A DNA stretch of 64,000 nucleotides from Amycolatopsis sp. A133 (GCF_031082405.1 NZ_JAVHJU010000062.1:124001-188000), one strand, 5' to 3'. Shown: positions 40,736 through 49,894, counted from the stretch's first letter. Made by a program: numbers and translations. Notes: generated by a model from the letters alone, not told the origin.

Positions 40736-41764
40736 ATGAAACTCGGCATCTACAGCTTCGGCGACCGCGCGCCGGACCCGCGCACCGGCGACCAGCCCAC
40801 CGTCGCGCAGACGCTGGCCAACACCCTGGAGCGGATCAAGCTCGCCGACGAGCTGGGCCTCGGCTTCTACGGGCTGGGCGAGCACCACCTCGACCAGTAC
40901 GCGATCTCCAACCCGGGCACCGTCCTGGCCGCAGCCGCGAGCATCACGAACCGGATCACCCTCAGCTCCGCCGTCACCGTGCTGAGCACCGAGGACCCGG
41001 TCCGCGTCTACCAGCAGTTCACCACGCTCGACCAGCTCAGCCACGGCCGCGCGGAACTGCTCGCCGGCCGCGGGTCGTTCACCGAGTCGTTCCCGCTCTT
41101 CGGCAACGACCTCGGCGACTACGACGAGCTCTTCGAGGAGAAGCTCGCGCTGCTCCTGCGCATCGACCGCGAGGACCCGCTGACCTGGTCCGGCCGGTTC
41201 CGCCCGCCGCTGGACGGGGCGCGGATCCTGCCCCGCCCGTACGGCGAGCGCCTGCGCATCTCGATCGGCACCGGCGGCAACCCGGAGTCGTCGATCCGCG
41301 CCGGGCTGCTCGGCCTGCCGGTGGTGTACGCCGTGATCGGCGGGCAGCCCGAACGCTTCGCGCCGCTGGTCGACCTCTACCGGCAGGCCGGCGAAGCGGG
41401 CGAGCACGACGCGGCGGACCTGCACGTCACCATGGGCGCCATCGGCTTCCTCGCCGAGAAGTCGCAGGACGCCAAGGAAACGTTCTACCCGTACTGGCTC
41501 GAGACGATGAAGTACGGCGCCCGCGCCCGCGGCTGGGCGGTGCCGACCCGCGCCGAGTACGACGAATACACCCGCGGCGCGCAGGCGTTGTTCGTCGGCA
41601 GCCCCCAGGAGATCGCCGAGCGGCTGATCGAGGTCGGCAAGCTCACCGGCGCGGACCGCTACGCGATGCAGATGGACTGGTCCGGCGTCCCGCACGCCGA
41701 GGTCATGCGGGCCATCGAACTGCTCGGCACCGAAGTGCTTCCCCTGGTGGAAAAGGCGTTCTAG
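40736..41764 (+). CDS. LLM-class flavin-dependent oxidoreductase
   Basis: 342 residues, luciferase-like TIM barrel. Starts MKLGIYSFGDRAPDP and carries the family's LGLGFYGLGEHHLDQYAISN, ITLSSAVTVLSTEDPVRVYQ, and SHGRAELLAGRGSFTESFPL segments. Uses FMN or F420 to oxidise or reduce an unknown small molecule. The ATG is only a few nt after AGTAGTTGAGCGTTG and has no ribosome site, so it may be leaderless. Its stop overlaps that of the convergent KstD-like gene (CTAG). Confidence 0.9.
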   Translation: MKLGIYSFGDRAPDPRTGDQPTVAQTLANTLERIKLADELGLGFYGLGEHHLDQYAISNPGTVLAAAASITNRITLSSAVTVLSTEDPVRVYQQFTTLDQLSHGRAELLAGRGSFTESFPLFGNDLGDYDELFEEKLALLLRIDREDPLTWSGRFRPPLDGARILPRPYGERLRISIGTGGNPESSIRAGLLGLPVVYAVIGGQPERFAPLVDLYRQAGEAGEHDAADLHVTMGAIGFLAEKSQDAKETFYPYWLETMKYGARARGWAVPTRAEYDEYTRGAQALFVGSPQEIAERLIEVGKLTGADRYAMQMDWSGVPHAEVMRAIELLGTEVLPLVEKAF

Positions 41765-43488
41765 ACGTCGTTCGCGGCGATGTAGCCGAACGTCATCGCC
41801 GGGCCGATGGTCGAGCCCGCGCCGGCGTAGCTGTGGCCCATCACCGCCGCGCTCGCGTTGCCGGCCGCGTACAAGCCGCGGATCACGGATCCGTCCGGGC
41901 GGAGCACCCGCGCCCGGGCGTCCGTGCGCAGGCCGCCCTTCGTGCCGAGGTCGCCGGGGACGAGCCGCAAGGCGTAGAACGGCGGCGCCCACAGCGGGGC
42001 GAGGCAGGAATTGGGCAGCACCGACGGATCCGTGTAGTAGTGGTCGTACGCGCTCGCCCCGCGCCGGAATTCGGGGTCGGTGCCGGACCGGGCGAACCCG
42101 TTGAACCGGTCCACAGTGGACTTCAGCGCGGCGGGCGGCACGCCGATCCGCGCACCGAGGTCCTGGACGGTCGAGGCCTTGAAGACCGCGCCGGCGGCGT
42201 ACCAGGCGTCCGGGAACGGCAGCAGCGGCGGGATGTCGCGGAAGAGGTACCGGTTGCGGTAGTTCTGGTCGACGATCAGCCACGCCGGGATGTCCGGCGC
42301 CGCCGGGTTCTTGTCGTACATGGTGTGCACGACGTCGCTGTAGGGCGCGGCTTCGTTGACGAACCGCTGCCCGGCCTGGTTCACGATCAGCCCGCCGGGC
42401 AGGGTCCGTTCGGCCAGGCAGAAGTACGGGTCGCCCGGGGTCGGGATGGCCGGGCCCCACCACGCGTCGTCCATCAGGTCGAGGGCGGCGCCGGCGCGCT
42501 GCCCGGCGCGGTGGCCGTCGCCGGTGTTCTCCTTCGCCCCGACCGTCCAGTCGGTGCCGATCGGCTGCCGCTGGTACTGCGCGCGCATCGCGGCGTTGTG
42601 CTCGAACCCGCCCGAGCCGACGATCACGCCGCGCCGGGCCCGCACCAGCCCCTGCGGCACAACGACGCCGGTGACCGCGCCGCCTTCGACGTTCAGGTCG
42701 ACGAGCGGGGTGTTCAGCCACACCGGGACGTTCGCCCGGAGCAGCCCCACGCGCAGGCCGGCGGCGAGCGACTGGCCCATGGTGAGCGGCTTCTGCCCGG
42801 CCAGCGCGGCGGCGGTACCGCGGGCGAGGCACTCGGCGGCGACCGCGGCCCCCTTGGCGTTCACCGCGGCGAGGTTCAGCCACTTGTAGTCGGCGCTGAA
42901 CACGACGAGCCCGGGCGGCGTCGCGAGGTAGGGCGGGTTCAGGTTGGCCAGTTCGGCGCCCAGCAGGTTCCCGTCGAACTGGTCCGGCTCGATCGACCGG
43001 CCGTTCGGCAGGCCGCCGGGGAGCTCCGGGTAGTAGTCGCTGTAGCCCGCCATCCAGCGGAACCGCAGCGGGCTGTTCGCCAGGACGAACGCGATCATCG
43101 CCGGGCCGTGGCGCAGGAACGCCTCCTGCCGCGCGGCCGGGACATCCGGCCCGACGACGGCGGCGAGGTACTGCGCGGCCTTCGCGGGCGTGTCGGGCAC
43201 GCCGGCGGCGAGCAGCACCTGGTTGTTCGGGATCCAGATCCCGGCGCCGGACCGGGCGGCGGACCCGCCGAAGGTGGGCGCCTTCTCGAGCACGACGACG
43301 CTGAGCCCGCGTTTGGCCGCGGTCAGCGCGGCGGTCATGCCCGCAGCCCCGGAGCCGACCACGACAACGTCGTACTCCCCCAGCGGCGCGGCATCGGCGG
43401 CCGGGGCGGCGAGCCCGGCCGTCACGGCGAGGCCGGCCCCCACGGCGGTGCCGCGGAGGAGCTGGCGGCGGGTCAGGTCGGCATCCAT
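41761..43488 (-). CDS. kstD: KstD-type 3-ketosteroid delta-1-dehydrogenase with Tat-like signal
   Basis: 575-residue FAD flavoprotein. Residues 1-34 look like a twin-arginine signal (TRRQLLRGTAVGAGLAVTAG, ending AADAA); FAD motif DVVVVGSGAAGMTAALTAAK; GGSAARSGAGIWIPNN; and near the end PPFYALRLVPGDLGTKGG, the KstD active-site segment with the catalytic Tyr and Gly, then YAAGNASAAVMGHSYAGAG. KstD introduces the C1-C2 double bond of 3-ketosteroids. A KstR-consensus palindrome is 58 bp upstream. Cytosolic KstDs are usual, so the signal is odd. ATG 43488 follows GAGGAG. Confidence 0.85.
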   Translation of the reverse strand: MDADLTRRQLLRGTAVGAGLAVTAGLAAPAADAAPLGEYDVVVVGSGAAGMTAALTAAKRGLSVVVLEKAPTFGGSAARSGAGIWIPNNQVLLAAGVPDTPAKAAQYLAAVVGPDVPAARQEAFLRHGPAMIAFVLANSPLRFRWMAGYSDYYPELPGGLPNGRSIEPDQFDGNLLGAELANLNPPYLATPPGLVVFSADYKWLNLAAVNAKGAAVAAECLARGTAAALAGQKPLTMGQSLAAGLRVGLLRANVPVWLNTPLVDLNVEGGAVTGVVVPQGLVRARRGVIVGSGGFEHNAAMRAQYQRQPIGTDWTVGAKENTGDGHRAGQRAGAALDLMDDAWWGPAIPTPGDPYFCLAERTLPGGLIVNQAGQRFVNEAAPYSDVVHTMYDKNPAAPDIPAWLIVDQNYRNRYLFRDIPPLLPFPDAWYAAGAVFKASTVQDLGARIGVPPAALKSTVDRFNGFARSGTDPEFRRGASAYDHYYTDPSVLPNSCLAPLWAPPFYALRLVPGDLGTKGGLRTDARARVLRPDGSVIRGLYAAGNASAAVMGHSYAGAGSTIGPAMTFGYIAANDV

Positions 43489-43545
43489 GGCGACTCCTCG
43501 CTCGTGGGAACGGCGAGGGCCATGATTTCCGCAGCACGCCGAAAC

Positions 43546-43559
43546 TGGAACAGGTTCTA
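43546..43559. promoter_or_regulatory. KstR-like box upstream of the KstD gene
   Basis: TGGAACAGGTTCTA fits the KstR consensus TnnAACnnGTTnnA on both strands (known for mycobacterial and rhodococcal cholesterol genes). It is 58 bp upstream of the start, inside the promoter region. No kstR gene is in the window. Confidence 0.7.
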
Positions 43560-43741
43560 CCCGCTTGGAGCAGTGGTGTCCCGCCCCGCTCGCCCGGTGG
43601 CGCCAACCGGGAGCGGCATTCGGCGCAGGTGCGCGGGCGCGGCTGAATGCGGCCGCGCCGGCAGAATCCGCCAGTCCGGGCGCCCCTCCGGCAGCCCAGG
43701 CCGCGTGGCCGTGGTCAGCGGGCACGGCAGCGGTTTCGAGC

Positions 43742-43791
43742 GTCGCGAATGACTCATTCGGGACCCCGGACGTCCGAATGAGTCATTCGCG
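43742..43791. repeat. Family C intergenic palindrome, locus 2
   Basis: GTCGCGAATGACTCATTCGG at 43742 and CGAATGAGTCATTCGCGG ending at 43792, nearly the same as 33150-33204. It lies 17 nt past the stop of the minus-strand P450, on the downstream side. The remaining bases 43560-43741 show no gene. Confidence 0.85.
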
Positions 43792-43808
43792 GCACCAGCC
43801 GCGGCCCG

Positions 43809-44999
43809 TCACCCTGCCCAGGACACCGGCACCGCTTCGGGTCCGCGCACCGACAGCGGCGGCCGCCAGGCGATCGTCTCCGGCGGCACGGCCAGCTCCA
43901 GCCCGGGCAGCCGGTCCACCAGCGCGCGCAGGGCGATCTCGCCCTCCAGCCGGGCCAGGGCCGCGCCGAGGCAGAAGTGGATGCCGTGGCCGAAGCCGAG
44001 CTGCGGGGCGTCCTTCCGGCGGATGTCGAACTCCGTCGCGGCCGGGAACACGTTCTCGTCGCGGTTCGCGGCCCCGACGTGGGCCAGCACCGCTTCGCCG
44101 CGCCGCACCAGGACCCCGCCCAGCGACACGTCCTCCAGCGCCACGCGCAGCAGCGACGAGTCCACCGGGCCGTCGTAGCGCATGATCTCCTCGACCGCGC
44201 CCGCCGTCAGCCCGGGGTCGGCGCGCAGCGCGGCCAGCTGCTCCGGGTGCCGGCACAGCAGGACGACCCCGCACCCGATCAGGCTGACCGTCGTCTCGTG
44301 CCCGGCGAGCAGCAGCTGCGTGGCGAGGTCGATCAGCTCCGGCTCGGTCAGCCGGTCGCCGTCCTCGTCGCGGGCGTGCACGAGGGCGCTCAGGAAGTCG
44401 TCCGCCGGCTCCGAGCGCTTCGCCGCCACCAGCGCGGCCATGTCCTCGGCGCCGTCGCGCCGCGCCTGCTCGACGTCGGCGGGCGCGTGCTGCATCGGCG
44501 TCACGATCACCCGGGACCACCGCCGGAACCGCTCGCGGCCGTCGAACGGGACGCCGAGCAGCTCGCACATGACGGCCGTCGGCAGCGGGAAGGCGAACTG
44601 TTCGACCAGGTCCGCCGGCGGGCCGGTGGCGATCATCGCCGCCAGGAGCTCGTCGGCGATCTGCTGGATCCGGGGCCGCAGCGCGGCGATCCGGCGGACG
44701 GTGAACGCCTGCGCCGACAGCCGCCGCAGGCGCGTGTGGTCGGGCGGGTCCATGTTCAGGATGCTGTGCTCGCCGGTCGAAAAGTCACCCGGCTCGATCA
44801 GGCACGGCGCGCCCGGGTACAGCAGGTTGCGGCTGAACCGCGGATCGGAGAAGACCGTGCGGACGTCGTCGTAGCGCGTCACCAGCCAGCCCTCGTGCCC
44901 GCTCGGGAACACGATCCGGGACGCCGGCGGGTGCCCGGCGTAGATCGCCCCCATCGGAACGGCGGGATGGTCCTTCTCGGCGGGATAGGCAGCGGTCAT
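43809..44999 (-). CDS. Cytochrome P450
   Basis: 396 residues, soluble bacterial class I type. I-helix AGHETTVSLIG, ExxR in VEEIMRYDGPV, heme loop LGFGHGIHFCLGAALARLEG with the Cys ligand. ATG 44999 (MTAAYPAEKDHPAVPMG) is preferred over an upstream start because P450 homology begins here. Needs ferredoxin and reductase, none nearby. It follows the KstD gene's upstream region, but a steroid role is unproven; the I-helix and length also fit antibiotic hydroxylases. Confidence 0.92.
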   Translation of the reverse strand: MTAAYPAEKDHPAVPMGAIYAGHPPASRIVFPSGHEGWLVTRYDDVRTVFSDPRFSRNLLYPGAPCLIEPGDFSTGEHSILNMDPPDHTRLRRLSAQAFTVRRIAALRPRIQQIADELLAAMIATGPPADLVEQFAFPLPTAVMCELLGVPFDGRERFRRWSRVIVTPMQHAPADVEQARRDGAEDMAALVAAKRSEPADDFLSALVHARDEDGDRLTEPELIDLATQLLLAGHETTVSLIGCGVVLLCRHPEQLAALRADPGLTAGAVEEIMRYDGPVDSSLLRVALEDVSLGGVLVRRGEAVLAHVGAANRDENVFPAATEFDIRRKDAPQLGFGHGIHFCLGAALARLEGEIALRALVDRLPGLELAVPPETIAWRPPLSVRGPEAVPVSWAG

Positions 45000-45137
45000 G
45001 CCGCCGATGATGAGCGCCGGTCCCGGCGTCGCGGAAGGCGAAGGCGCGCAGGAAACCCGTCCGGACGCCGGAAACCGCCCGGACGGCCGCACGACCGGTC
45101 ACAGTCCTTTGTGGACACCCAGGAAAAGTTGACGCGA

Positions 45138-45163
45138 CCCTCAAGTTGTGGCTAAGTTGAGGG
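45138..45163. promoter_or_regulatory. Operator overlapping the SDR promoter
   Basis: CCCTCAA (45138-45144) and TTGAGGG (45157-45163) flank 12 bp, between TTGACG (-35, 45129) and TAAGTT (-10, 45153) of the SDR gene. A further CTCAAG follows. No regulator gene adjoins. Confidence 0.6.
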
Positions 45164-45195
45164 CAATCTCAAGTTTCTTCGAGAAGGAGGTTCCC

Positions 45196-45906
45196 TTGCC
45201 GAAAGTGCTCGCCGTCCTGGGCGTCGGTCCCGGGCTCGGCCTGTCGGTCGCCCGCCGGTTCGGCCGCGAAGGCTTTACGACGGCGCTGGTTTCCCGCACC
45301 GACGCCCGGCACGCGTCCTACCGCGCGTCGCTGGCCGGGATCGAAGCCCCGACCTACACGGCCGACGTGACCGACGAAGCCGAGCTCCGCGACGTGCTCG
45401 TCCGCATCACGGCCGACGCCGGCCGGATCGACACCGTGTACTTCGGCCCCGCCGACGCCACGTCCGGCCCGGGCATCACCCCGCTGCCCGAAGCGGGTGC
45501 CGGCACCCTGCGCGCGACGTTCGATTCCGTCGTGTTCCCCGCGGTGAGGCTCGTCGAAGCCGTGCTGCCGGGCATGCTGGAGCGCGGCTCGGGTTCGCTG
45601 CTCTTCGCCGGCGGCTTGAGCGGCAAGTACCCGATGCCGATGCTCGGCAGCCTGGCCCCGGCGTCGGCGGCGCTGCGGATGTACGTGCTGACGCTGCACG
45701 CCGCCCTGCAGGAAACGGGCGTCCACGCGGGGCTCCTGACCATCGGCGGCCTCATCGAACGCGGCGACATCCACCGCGTGTTCACCTCGCAGGACCACGG
45801 CTTCACCGTGGGAACGCTCGATCCGGACGACATCGCCGAGAAGGCGTGGTCGCTGTACGTCGAGCGAGGGGCCGAGGCGGAGTTCAACACGATGGCCGCG
45901 GTCTAA
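45196..45906 (+). CDS. Atypical short-chain dehydrogenase/reductase
   Basis: 236 residues from TTG 45196, chosen because GAAGGAGG sits five nt upstream; a GTG at 45148 lies inside the operator and is unlikely. Rossmann start KVLAVLGVGPGLGLSVARRF with NAD(P) glycines. The active-site YxxxK is absent: the matching region reads LGSLAPASAALRMYV. It may therefore be a non-oxidoreductase member or use another chemistry. Stop overlaps that of GH4 (CTAA region). Confidence 0.82.
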   Translation: MPKVLAVLGVGPGLGLSVARRFGREGFTTALVSRTDARHASYRASLAGIEAPTYTADVTDEAELRDVLVRITADAGRIDTVYFGPADATSGPGITPLPEAGAGTLRATFDSVVFPAVRLVEAVLPGMLERGSGSLLFAGGLSGKYPMPMLGSLAPASAALRMYVLTLHAALQETGVHAGLLTIGGLIERGDIHRVFTSQDHGFTVGTLDPDDIAEKAWSLYVERGAEAEFNTMAAV

Positions 45907-47183
45907 GCGAGGTAGGACAGTTCCGGGTGCGCGGCGACGTAGGCGTCGAGCAGCCGCCGGGCGACCGACACCGAGTCGACCAGCGGGTGCAGGGCGAACG
46001 CCCGCAGCGCCGCCGCCCGCGAACCCGTCGTCGCCGCTTCGATCGCCGCCCGTTCGACGGCTTTGACCGACATCACCAGGCCCAGTGCGTGGTCGGCCGG
46101 CGGCGCGGCGGCGATCGGGCGGGCGCCGGTCGCGTCGACGGCGCACGGCACCTCGACGACCGCGTCGCCCGGCACGCCCGGGAGCGTGGAACCGTTGCGG
46201 ACGTTGAGGATCAACGTCGTGCGTTCGTCGTGCGCGAGGGCGCGCATCAAGGCCAGCGCGACCTTCTCGTAGCCGCCGCCTTCGAGATCGTCTCGCTCCC
46301 CTTCGCGCAGATCGGCCATGTACGTCGCTTCGCGCTCGAGGCGCGTGCGTTCCCACGACGCCAGCGAAGGTTCCGCGTAGAAACCGCGTTGCTGCTCCAG
46401 CAGGAACGCACCGCGCGACGCCGAACCGGCGGCCTCGCGGGCGAAGTAGTAGTAGTGCAGGTATTCGTTGGGGATCGCGCCGAGCGCACGCAGCCAGTCC
46501 GCGCCGAAGAGCCGGCCCTCCTCGAAGGACTCGCACGCGGCGGTGTCGGCGAGCAGCCGCGGCAAGACGTCCTCGCCGCCGACGCGGACCGAGCGGAGCC
46601 AGCCGAGGTGGTTGAGCCCCGCGTAGCCGAACCGGGCCGTCGCCGGGTCGATCCCGAGGGCCCGGGCGACGCGGCGGCACAACCCGGCCGGGGAGTCGCA
46701 GATGCCGATCACCCGGCCGCCGAGGTGCGCGGCCATCGCTTCGGTGACCATCCCGGCCGGGTTGGTGAAGTTGATGACCCACGCGCGGGGCGCCAGCTCC
46801 CCGATCACGCGGGCCAGGCGGACCGCGACCGGCACCGTCCGCAGCCCGTAGGCGATCCCGCCCGCACCGACCGTTTCCTGGCCCAGCACGCCTTCCGCGT
46901 GCGCGATCCGCTCGTCGGCCCGGCGGCCGCGCAGGCCCCCGACCCGGATGGCCGAGAACACGAAGTCCACATCGGACACCGCGGCGGCGAGGTCGGTGGT
47001 GGTGCGCACCCGCGGCGCGTCGGCGGCTCCGGCGGCTTGCTCGGCCAGGACGCGTTCGATCGCGGCGAGGCGCCCGGCGTCGACGTCGTGCAGGACGAGT
47101 TCGGTGACCCCGCTGCCGTCCAGCAGCGCCCCGTGCACCAGCGGCACGCGGAACCCGCCGCCGCCGAGGATCGCCAGCCTCAT
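45903..47183 (-). CDS. GH4 family 6-phospho-beta-glucosidase-like enzyme
   Basis: 426 residues. The NAD-binding start MRLAILGGGGFRVPLVHGAL, the signature VINFTNPAGMVTEAM and ICDSPAGLCRRVA with the metal-binding Cys, and GLNHLGWL are hallmarks of NAD/Mn-dependent GH4 glycosidases. These act by redox chemistry on phosphorylated or free disaccharides. Divergent from a PfkB kinase, so the pair may phosphorylate and split or salvage a beta-glucoside. No transporter adjacent; the PTS is 27 kb away. Confidence 0.9.
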   Translation of the reverse strand: MRLAILGGGGFRVPLVHGALLDGSGVTELVLHDVDAGRLAAIERVLAEQAAGAADAPRVRTTTDLAAAVSDVDFVFSAIRVGGLRGRRADERIAHAEGVLGQETVGAGGIAYGLRTVPVAVRLARVIGELAPRAWVINFTNPAGMVTEAMAAHLGGRVIGICDSPAGLCRRVARALGIDPATARFGYAGLNHLGWLRSVRVGGEDVLPRLLADTAACESFEEGRLFGADWLRALGAIPNEYLHYYYFAREAAGSASRGAFLLEQQRGFYAEPSLASWERTRLEREATYMADLREGERDDLEGGGYEKVALALMRALAHDERTTLILNVRNGSTLPGVPGDAVVEVPCAVDATGARPIAAAPPADHALGLVMSVKAVERAAIEAATTGSRAAALRAFALHPLVDSVSVARRLLDAYVAAHPELSYLA

Positions 47184-47338
47184 CGCGGGGCCCTTCCCTC
47201 GCCCGGGTGACCGCCGTGCCGCATCCGGCGACCCTAGCAGCCGCCGGTCGCGCAATCCGTGGCCGAAGGGGCCCAGCTCTTGCGGATCGCGCGCGGCTGA
47301 CGCAGGCTCGGGCCGACCGTCGCCTGACCGGAGTGGAG

Positions 47339-48370
47339 GTGCCCGTGCCGGCCGAGCCCGCACCCGACATCGATGTCTTCCTGTCCGGGCTGCTGTTCTT
47401 CGACCTGGTCTTCACCGGGCTCGAACACCCGCCGGCGCCGGGCACGGAGGTGTGGACGGGCGGCATGGGCTCGGGGCCGGGCGGGATCGCGAACTTCGCG
47501 GTCGCGCTGAGCCGCCTCGGCCTGCGGACGTCGCTGGCAGCGGCGTTCGGCACCGACGTCTACGGGCGTTACTGCTGGGACGTGCTGGCCCGGCAGGAGC
47601 GCATCGACCTGTCCCGCTCGCGGCGCTTTCCGGAGTGGCACTCGCCGGTGACCGTCTCGCTGGCCTACGCCGGCGACCGCGCGATGGTCACCCACGGCCA
47701 CCCGCCGCCCGTGCCGGTCGCGGAGCTCGCCGGTTCGCCGCCGCCGAGCCGCGCGACGGTGGCCCACATCGGCCTCGACACGGCCGAGTGGGTTCACTCC
47801 GCACACCAGTCGGGCAGCCTCGTGTTCGCCGACGTCGGCTGGGACCCGTCGGAGGCCTGGTCGGCCGCGCTGCTGGAGCAGCTGGCGTGCTGCCACGCGT
47901 TCCTGCCGAACGAGGTCGAAGCGATGCGCTACACCCGCACGGACACACCCGAGGCCGCGCTGGCCAGGCTGGCGGACCTGGTCCCGCTGGCGGTGATCAC
48001 CCGCGGCGGCGAAGGTGTCCTGGCGGTGGACGGGACAACCGGCGAGACGGCGGCGGTCCCGGCCCTCCCGGTGGACGTGCTGGACGCCACGGGAGCGGGC
48101 GACGTGTTCGGCGCGGGCTTCGTGGCCGCGACGCTCACCGGCTGGCCCCTGGTGGAGCGGCTGCGGTTCGCGTGCCTGACGGCCAGCCTGTCGGTCCAGC
48201 ACTTCGGCGGCGCGCTGGCGGCACCGGGCTGGCACGAGATCGCCCAGTGGCACGCGCGGACCCGCAGCCCGGAGTACGCGTTCCTGGACGAGGTGCTGCC
48301 GTCGGAGACGGTGGCCGGCACCCGCCGCGGCCCGGTGACCCTCGGCTTCGGCGACGACAGCTGGCGCTGA
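47339..48370 (+). CDS. PfkB-family carbohydrate kinase
   Basis: 343 residues from GTG 47339 (GGAG six nt upstream; GTG 47345 equally possible). The ribokinase fold is shown by VFLSGLLFFDLVFTGLEHPP, GPGGIANFAVALSRLGL, and the ATP/catalytic motif DVLDATGAGDVFGAGFVAAT with the base Asp. Sugar not predictable. Shares a divergent promoter region with the GH4 enzyme. Confidence 0.9.
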   Translation: MPVPAEPAPDIDVFLSGLLFFDLVFTGLEHPPAPGTEVWTGGMGSGPGGIANFAVALSRLGLRTSLAAAFGTDVYGRYCWDVLARQERIDLSRSRRFPEWHSPVTVSLAYAGDRAMVTHGHPPPVPVAELAGSPPPSRATVAHIGLDTAEWVHSAHQSGSLVFADVGWDPSEAWSAALLEQLACCHAFLPNEVEAMRYTRTDTPEAALARLADLVPLAVITRGGEGVLAVDGTTGETAAVPALPVDVLDATGAGDVFGAGFVAATLTGWPLVERLRFACLTASLSVQHFGGALAAPGWHEIAQWHARTRSPEYAFLDEVLPSETVAGTRRGPVTLGFGDDSWR

Positions 48371-48383
48371 CGTCCCGCGGCGG

Positions 48384-49238
48384 TCAGCCCGGCAGCACCC
48401 GCCCGAGGAAGCCGCGCAGGTACCCGGCGATGGCGTCCAGGTGCGTCTCCAGCGCGAAGTGGCCGGAATCGAGCAGGTGGATTTCGGCCTCGGGCAGGTC
48501 GCGGGCGTAGGCGCGGGCGCCGTCGGCGACGAAGATCTCGTCGTTGCCGCCCCAGACGGCCAGCAGCGGGACCCCGCTGCTCCGGAAGTACTCGTGGAAC
48601 TTCGGGTACAGCCCGATGTTGTGGTGGTAGTCCGCGAGGAGGGCCTGCTGGATCGCCGCGGCGCCGGGCCGGTCGAGCAGCGCCTGGTCGTGGATCCAGA
48701 CGTCCGGGCTGACCAGTGACGGGTCGGGCACTCCGTCGAGGTACTGCGCCTTGGTGGCCTCGAGGGTGACCATGGCGTGCAGGTCGTCCTCGCTCAGCGT
48801 GCCGGCGGCCAGCTTCTGCGGCAGCCCGGCGCCCAGGCCCTCGACGTAGGCGTTGCCGTTCTGCGTGACGATCGCGGTCACCCGGTCCGGGTGCGCGGCC
48901 GCGATGCGCAGGCCCACCGGCGCGCCGAAGTCCTGGATGTAGAGCGCGAAGCGGCCGAGACCGAGCTGGTCGAGCAGGCCGAGCGTGAGGTCGGCAAGCC
49001 CGTCGAAGGTGTAGGTGAACTCGCCGACCGGCGGTGCGTCGGACCCGCCCGCGCCCAGGTGGTCCGGCGCGACGACGTGGTAGCGGTCGGCCAGCGCGGG
49101 GATGAGGTGCCGGAACATGTGCGAGCTCGTCGGGAACCCGTGGAGCAGCACGATCGTGGGCGCGCCGGCGGGGCCGGCCTCCCGGTAGAACAGCCGGTGC
49201 CCGGCGACGGTGGCGTAGCGGTGATGCACGGTGATCAC
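48384..49238 (-). CDS. Alpha/beta hydrolase, haloalkane dehalogenase/epoxide hydrolase-like
   Basis: 284 residues from GTG 49238, placed just after GAGGAG; an upstream ATG at 49259 lies inside the operator. Oxyanion HGFPTSSHMFRHLIP, nucleophile elbow YIQDFGAPVGLR with Asp (as in dehalogenases and epoxide hydrolases rather than Ser), late LLDSGHFALETH with the catalytic His. Probably a detoxifying hydrolase under control of the divergent CGNR regulator. Confidence 0.88.
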   Translation of the reverse strand: MITVHHRYATVAGHRLFYREAGPAGAPTIVLLHGFPTSSHMFRHLIPALADRYHVVAPDHLGAGGSDAPPVGEFTYTFDGLADLTLGLLDQLGLGRFALYIQDFGAPVGLRIAAAHPDRVTAIVTQNGNAYVEGLGAGLPQKLAAGTLSEDDLHAMVTLEATKAQYLDGVPDPSLVSPDVWIHDQALLDRPGAAAIQQALLADYHHNIGLYPKFHEYFRSSGVPLLAVWGGNDEIFVADGARAYARDLPEAEIHLLDSGHFALETHLDAIAGYLRGFLGRVLPG

Positions 49239-49250
49239 GGTCGTCTCCTC

Positions 49251-49288
49251 GCGTCTCATGGATACTTTTTCATTTATCCATGAGACGC
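49251..49288. promoter_or_regulatory. 14-bp-arm operator between hydrolase and CGNR regulator
   Basis: Perfect arms GCGTCTCATGGATA (49251-49264) and TATCCATGAGACGC (49275-49288) with a T-rich 10-bp spacer, AT-rich in a GC-rich setting. It covers or abuts both divergent promoters. Confidence 0.85.
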
Positions 49289-49339
49289 GGTAGGCTGTCA
49301 ACGGTCGGGGACACTGGGGACGGACTTCGGGAGGCGAAC

Positions 49340-49894
49340 GTGGTCACTGCGGCACCCGGCGAGGAGCGCTCGCTCGCGCTGGCACTGGTCAACACCTCGC
49401 GCTCGACGGCGGACGACCTGGCCGCACCCGGCGACGCAGCTTCGTGGCTAGGTGACCACGGGCTCCCGGCGGCGGTGACCGGCACGGACGGGCTGAGCCG
49501 CCTGACGGACCTGCGTGCGGCGGTCCGCGAGCTCCTGGCGGCGCTGGCGGAAGGCCGCGCGCCGGAGGCCACCGCCGTGGACGCGGTGAACGCGGCCGCC
49601 CGCGCGGACGCGGCCGCACCCCGGCTGACGTGGCACGCAGGACCGTCACGCGAGTGGCACAGCACTCGCCCGGAAAGCCTCGACGCGGCGGTGGCGGCCC
49701 TGGCCCGCGACGCGATCGAGGTGGTGAGCGGAGACCTCGGGCCGCTGGTGCGTCCGTGCGAGGCCCACGGCTGCATCAGGTACTACTTCAGGGAACACGC
49801 CCGCCGCCGCTGGTGCTCGACAACGTGCGGCGACCGCGTCCGCGCGGCCCGCCACCACCGGTTGCTGGTCGAGCAGCGCGAGGGATCCCGCTAA
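49340..49894 (+). CDS. CGNR zinc-finger/ABATE-domain regulator
   Basis: 184 residues. GTG 49340 follows GGGAGG; an ATG at 49280 would start in the operator. N-terminal ABATE domain (ERSLALALVNTSRSTADDLA, LTDLRAAVRELLAAL) and C-terminal CGNR finger (EAHGCIRYYF, then RRRWCSTTCGDRVRAARHHR; CGDR here instead of CGNR). Such proteins act as stress or substrate-responsive repressors. Most likely controls the divergent hydrolase. Confidence 0.87.
   Translation: MVTAAPGEERSLALALVNTSRSTADDLAAPGDAASWLGDHGLPAAVTGTDGLSRLTDLRAAVRELLAALAEGRAPEATAVDAVNAAARADAAAPRLTWHAGPSREWHSTRPESLDAAVAALARDAIEVVSGDLGPLVRPCEAHGCIRYYFREHARRRWCSTTCGDRVRAARHHRLLVEQREGSR

Noticed and set aside
43560..43741. Extra gene between the KstD promoter and the P450 end
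   Set aside because: Frames here are proline/arginine-rich with no start signal or family pattern.
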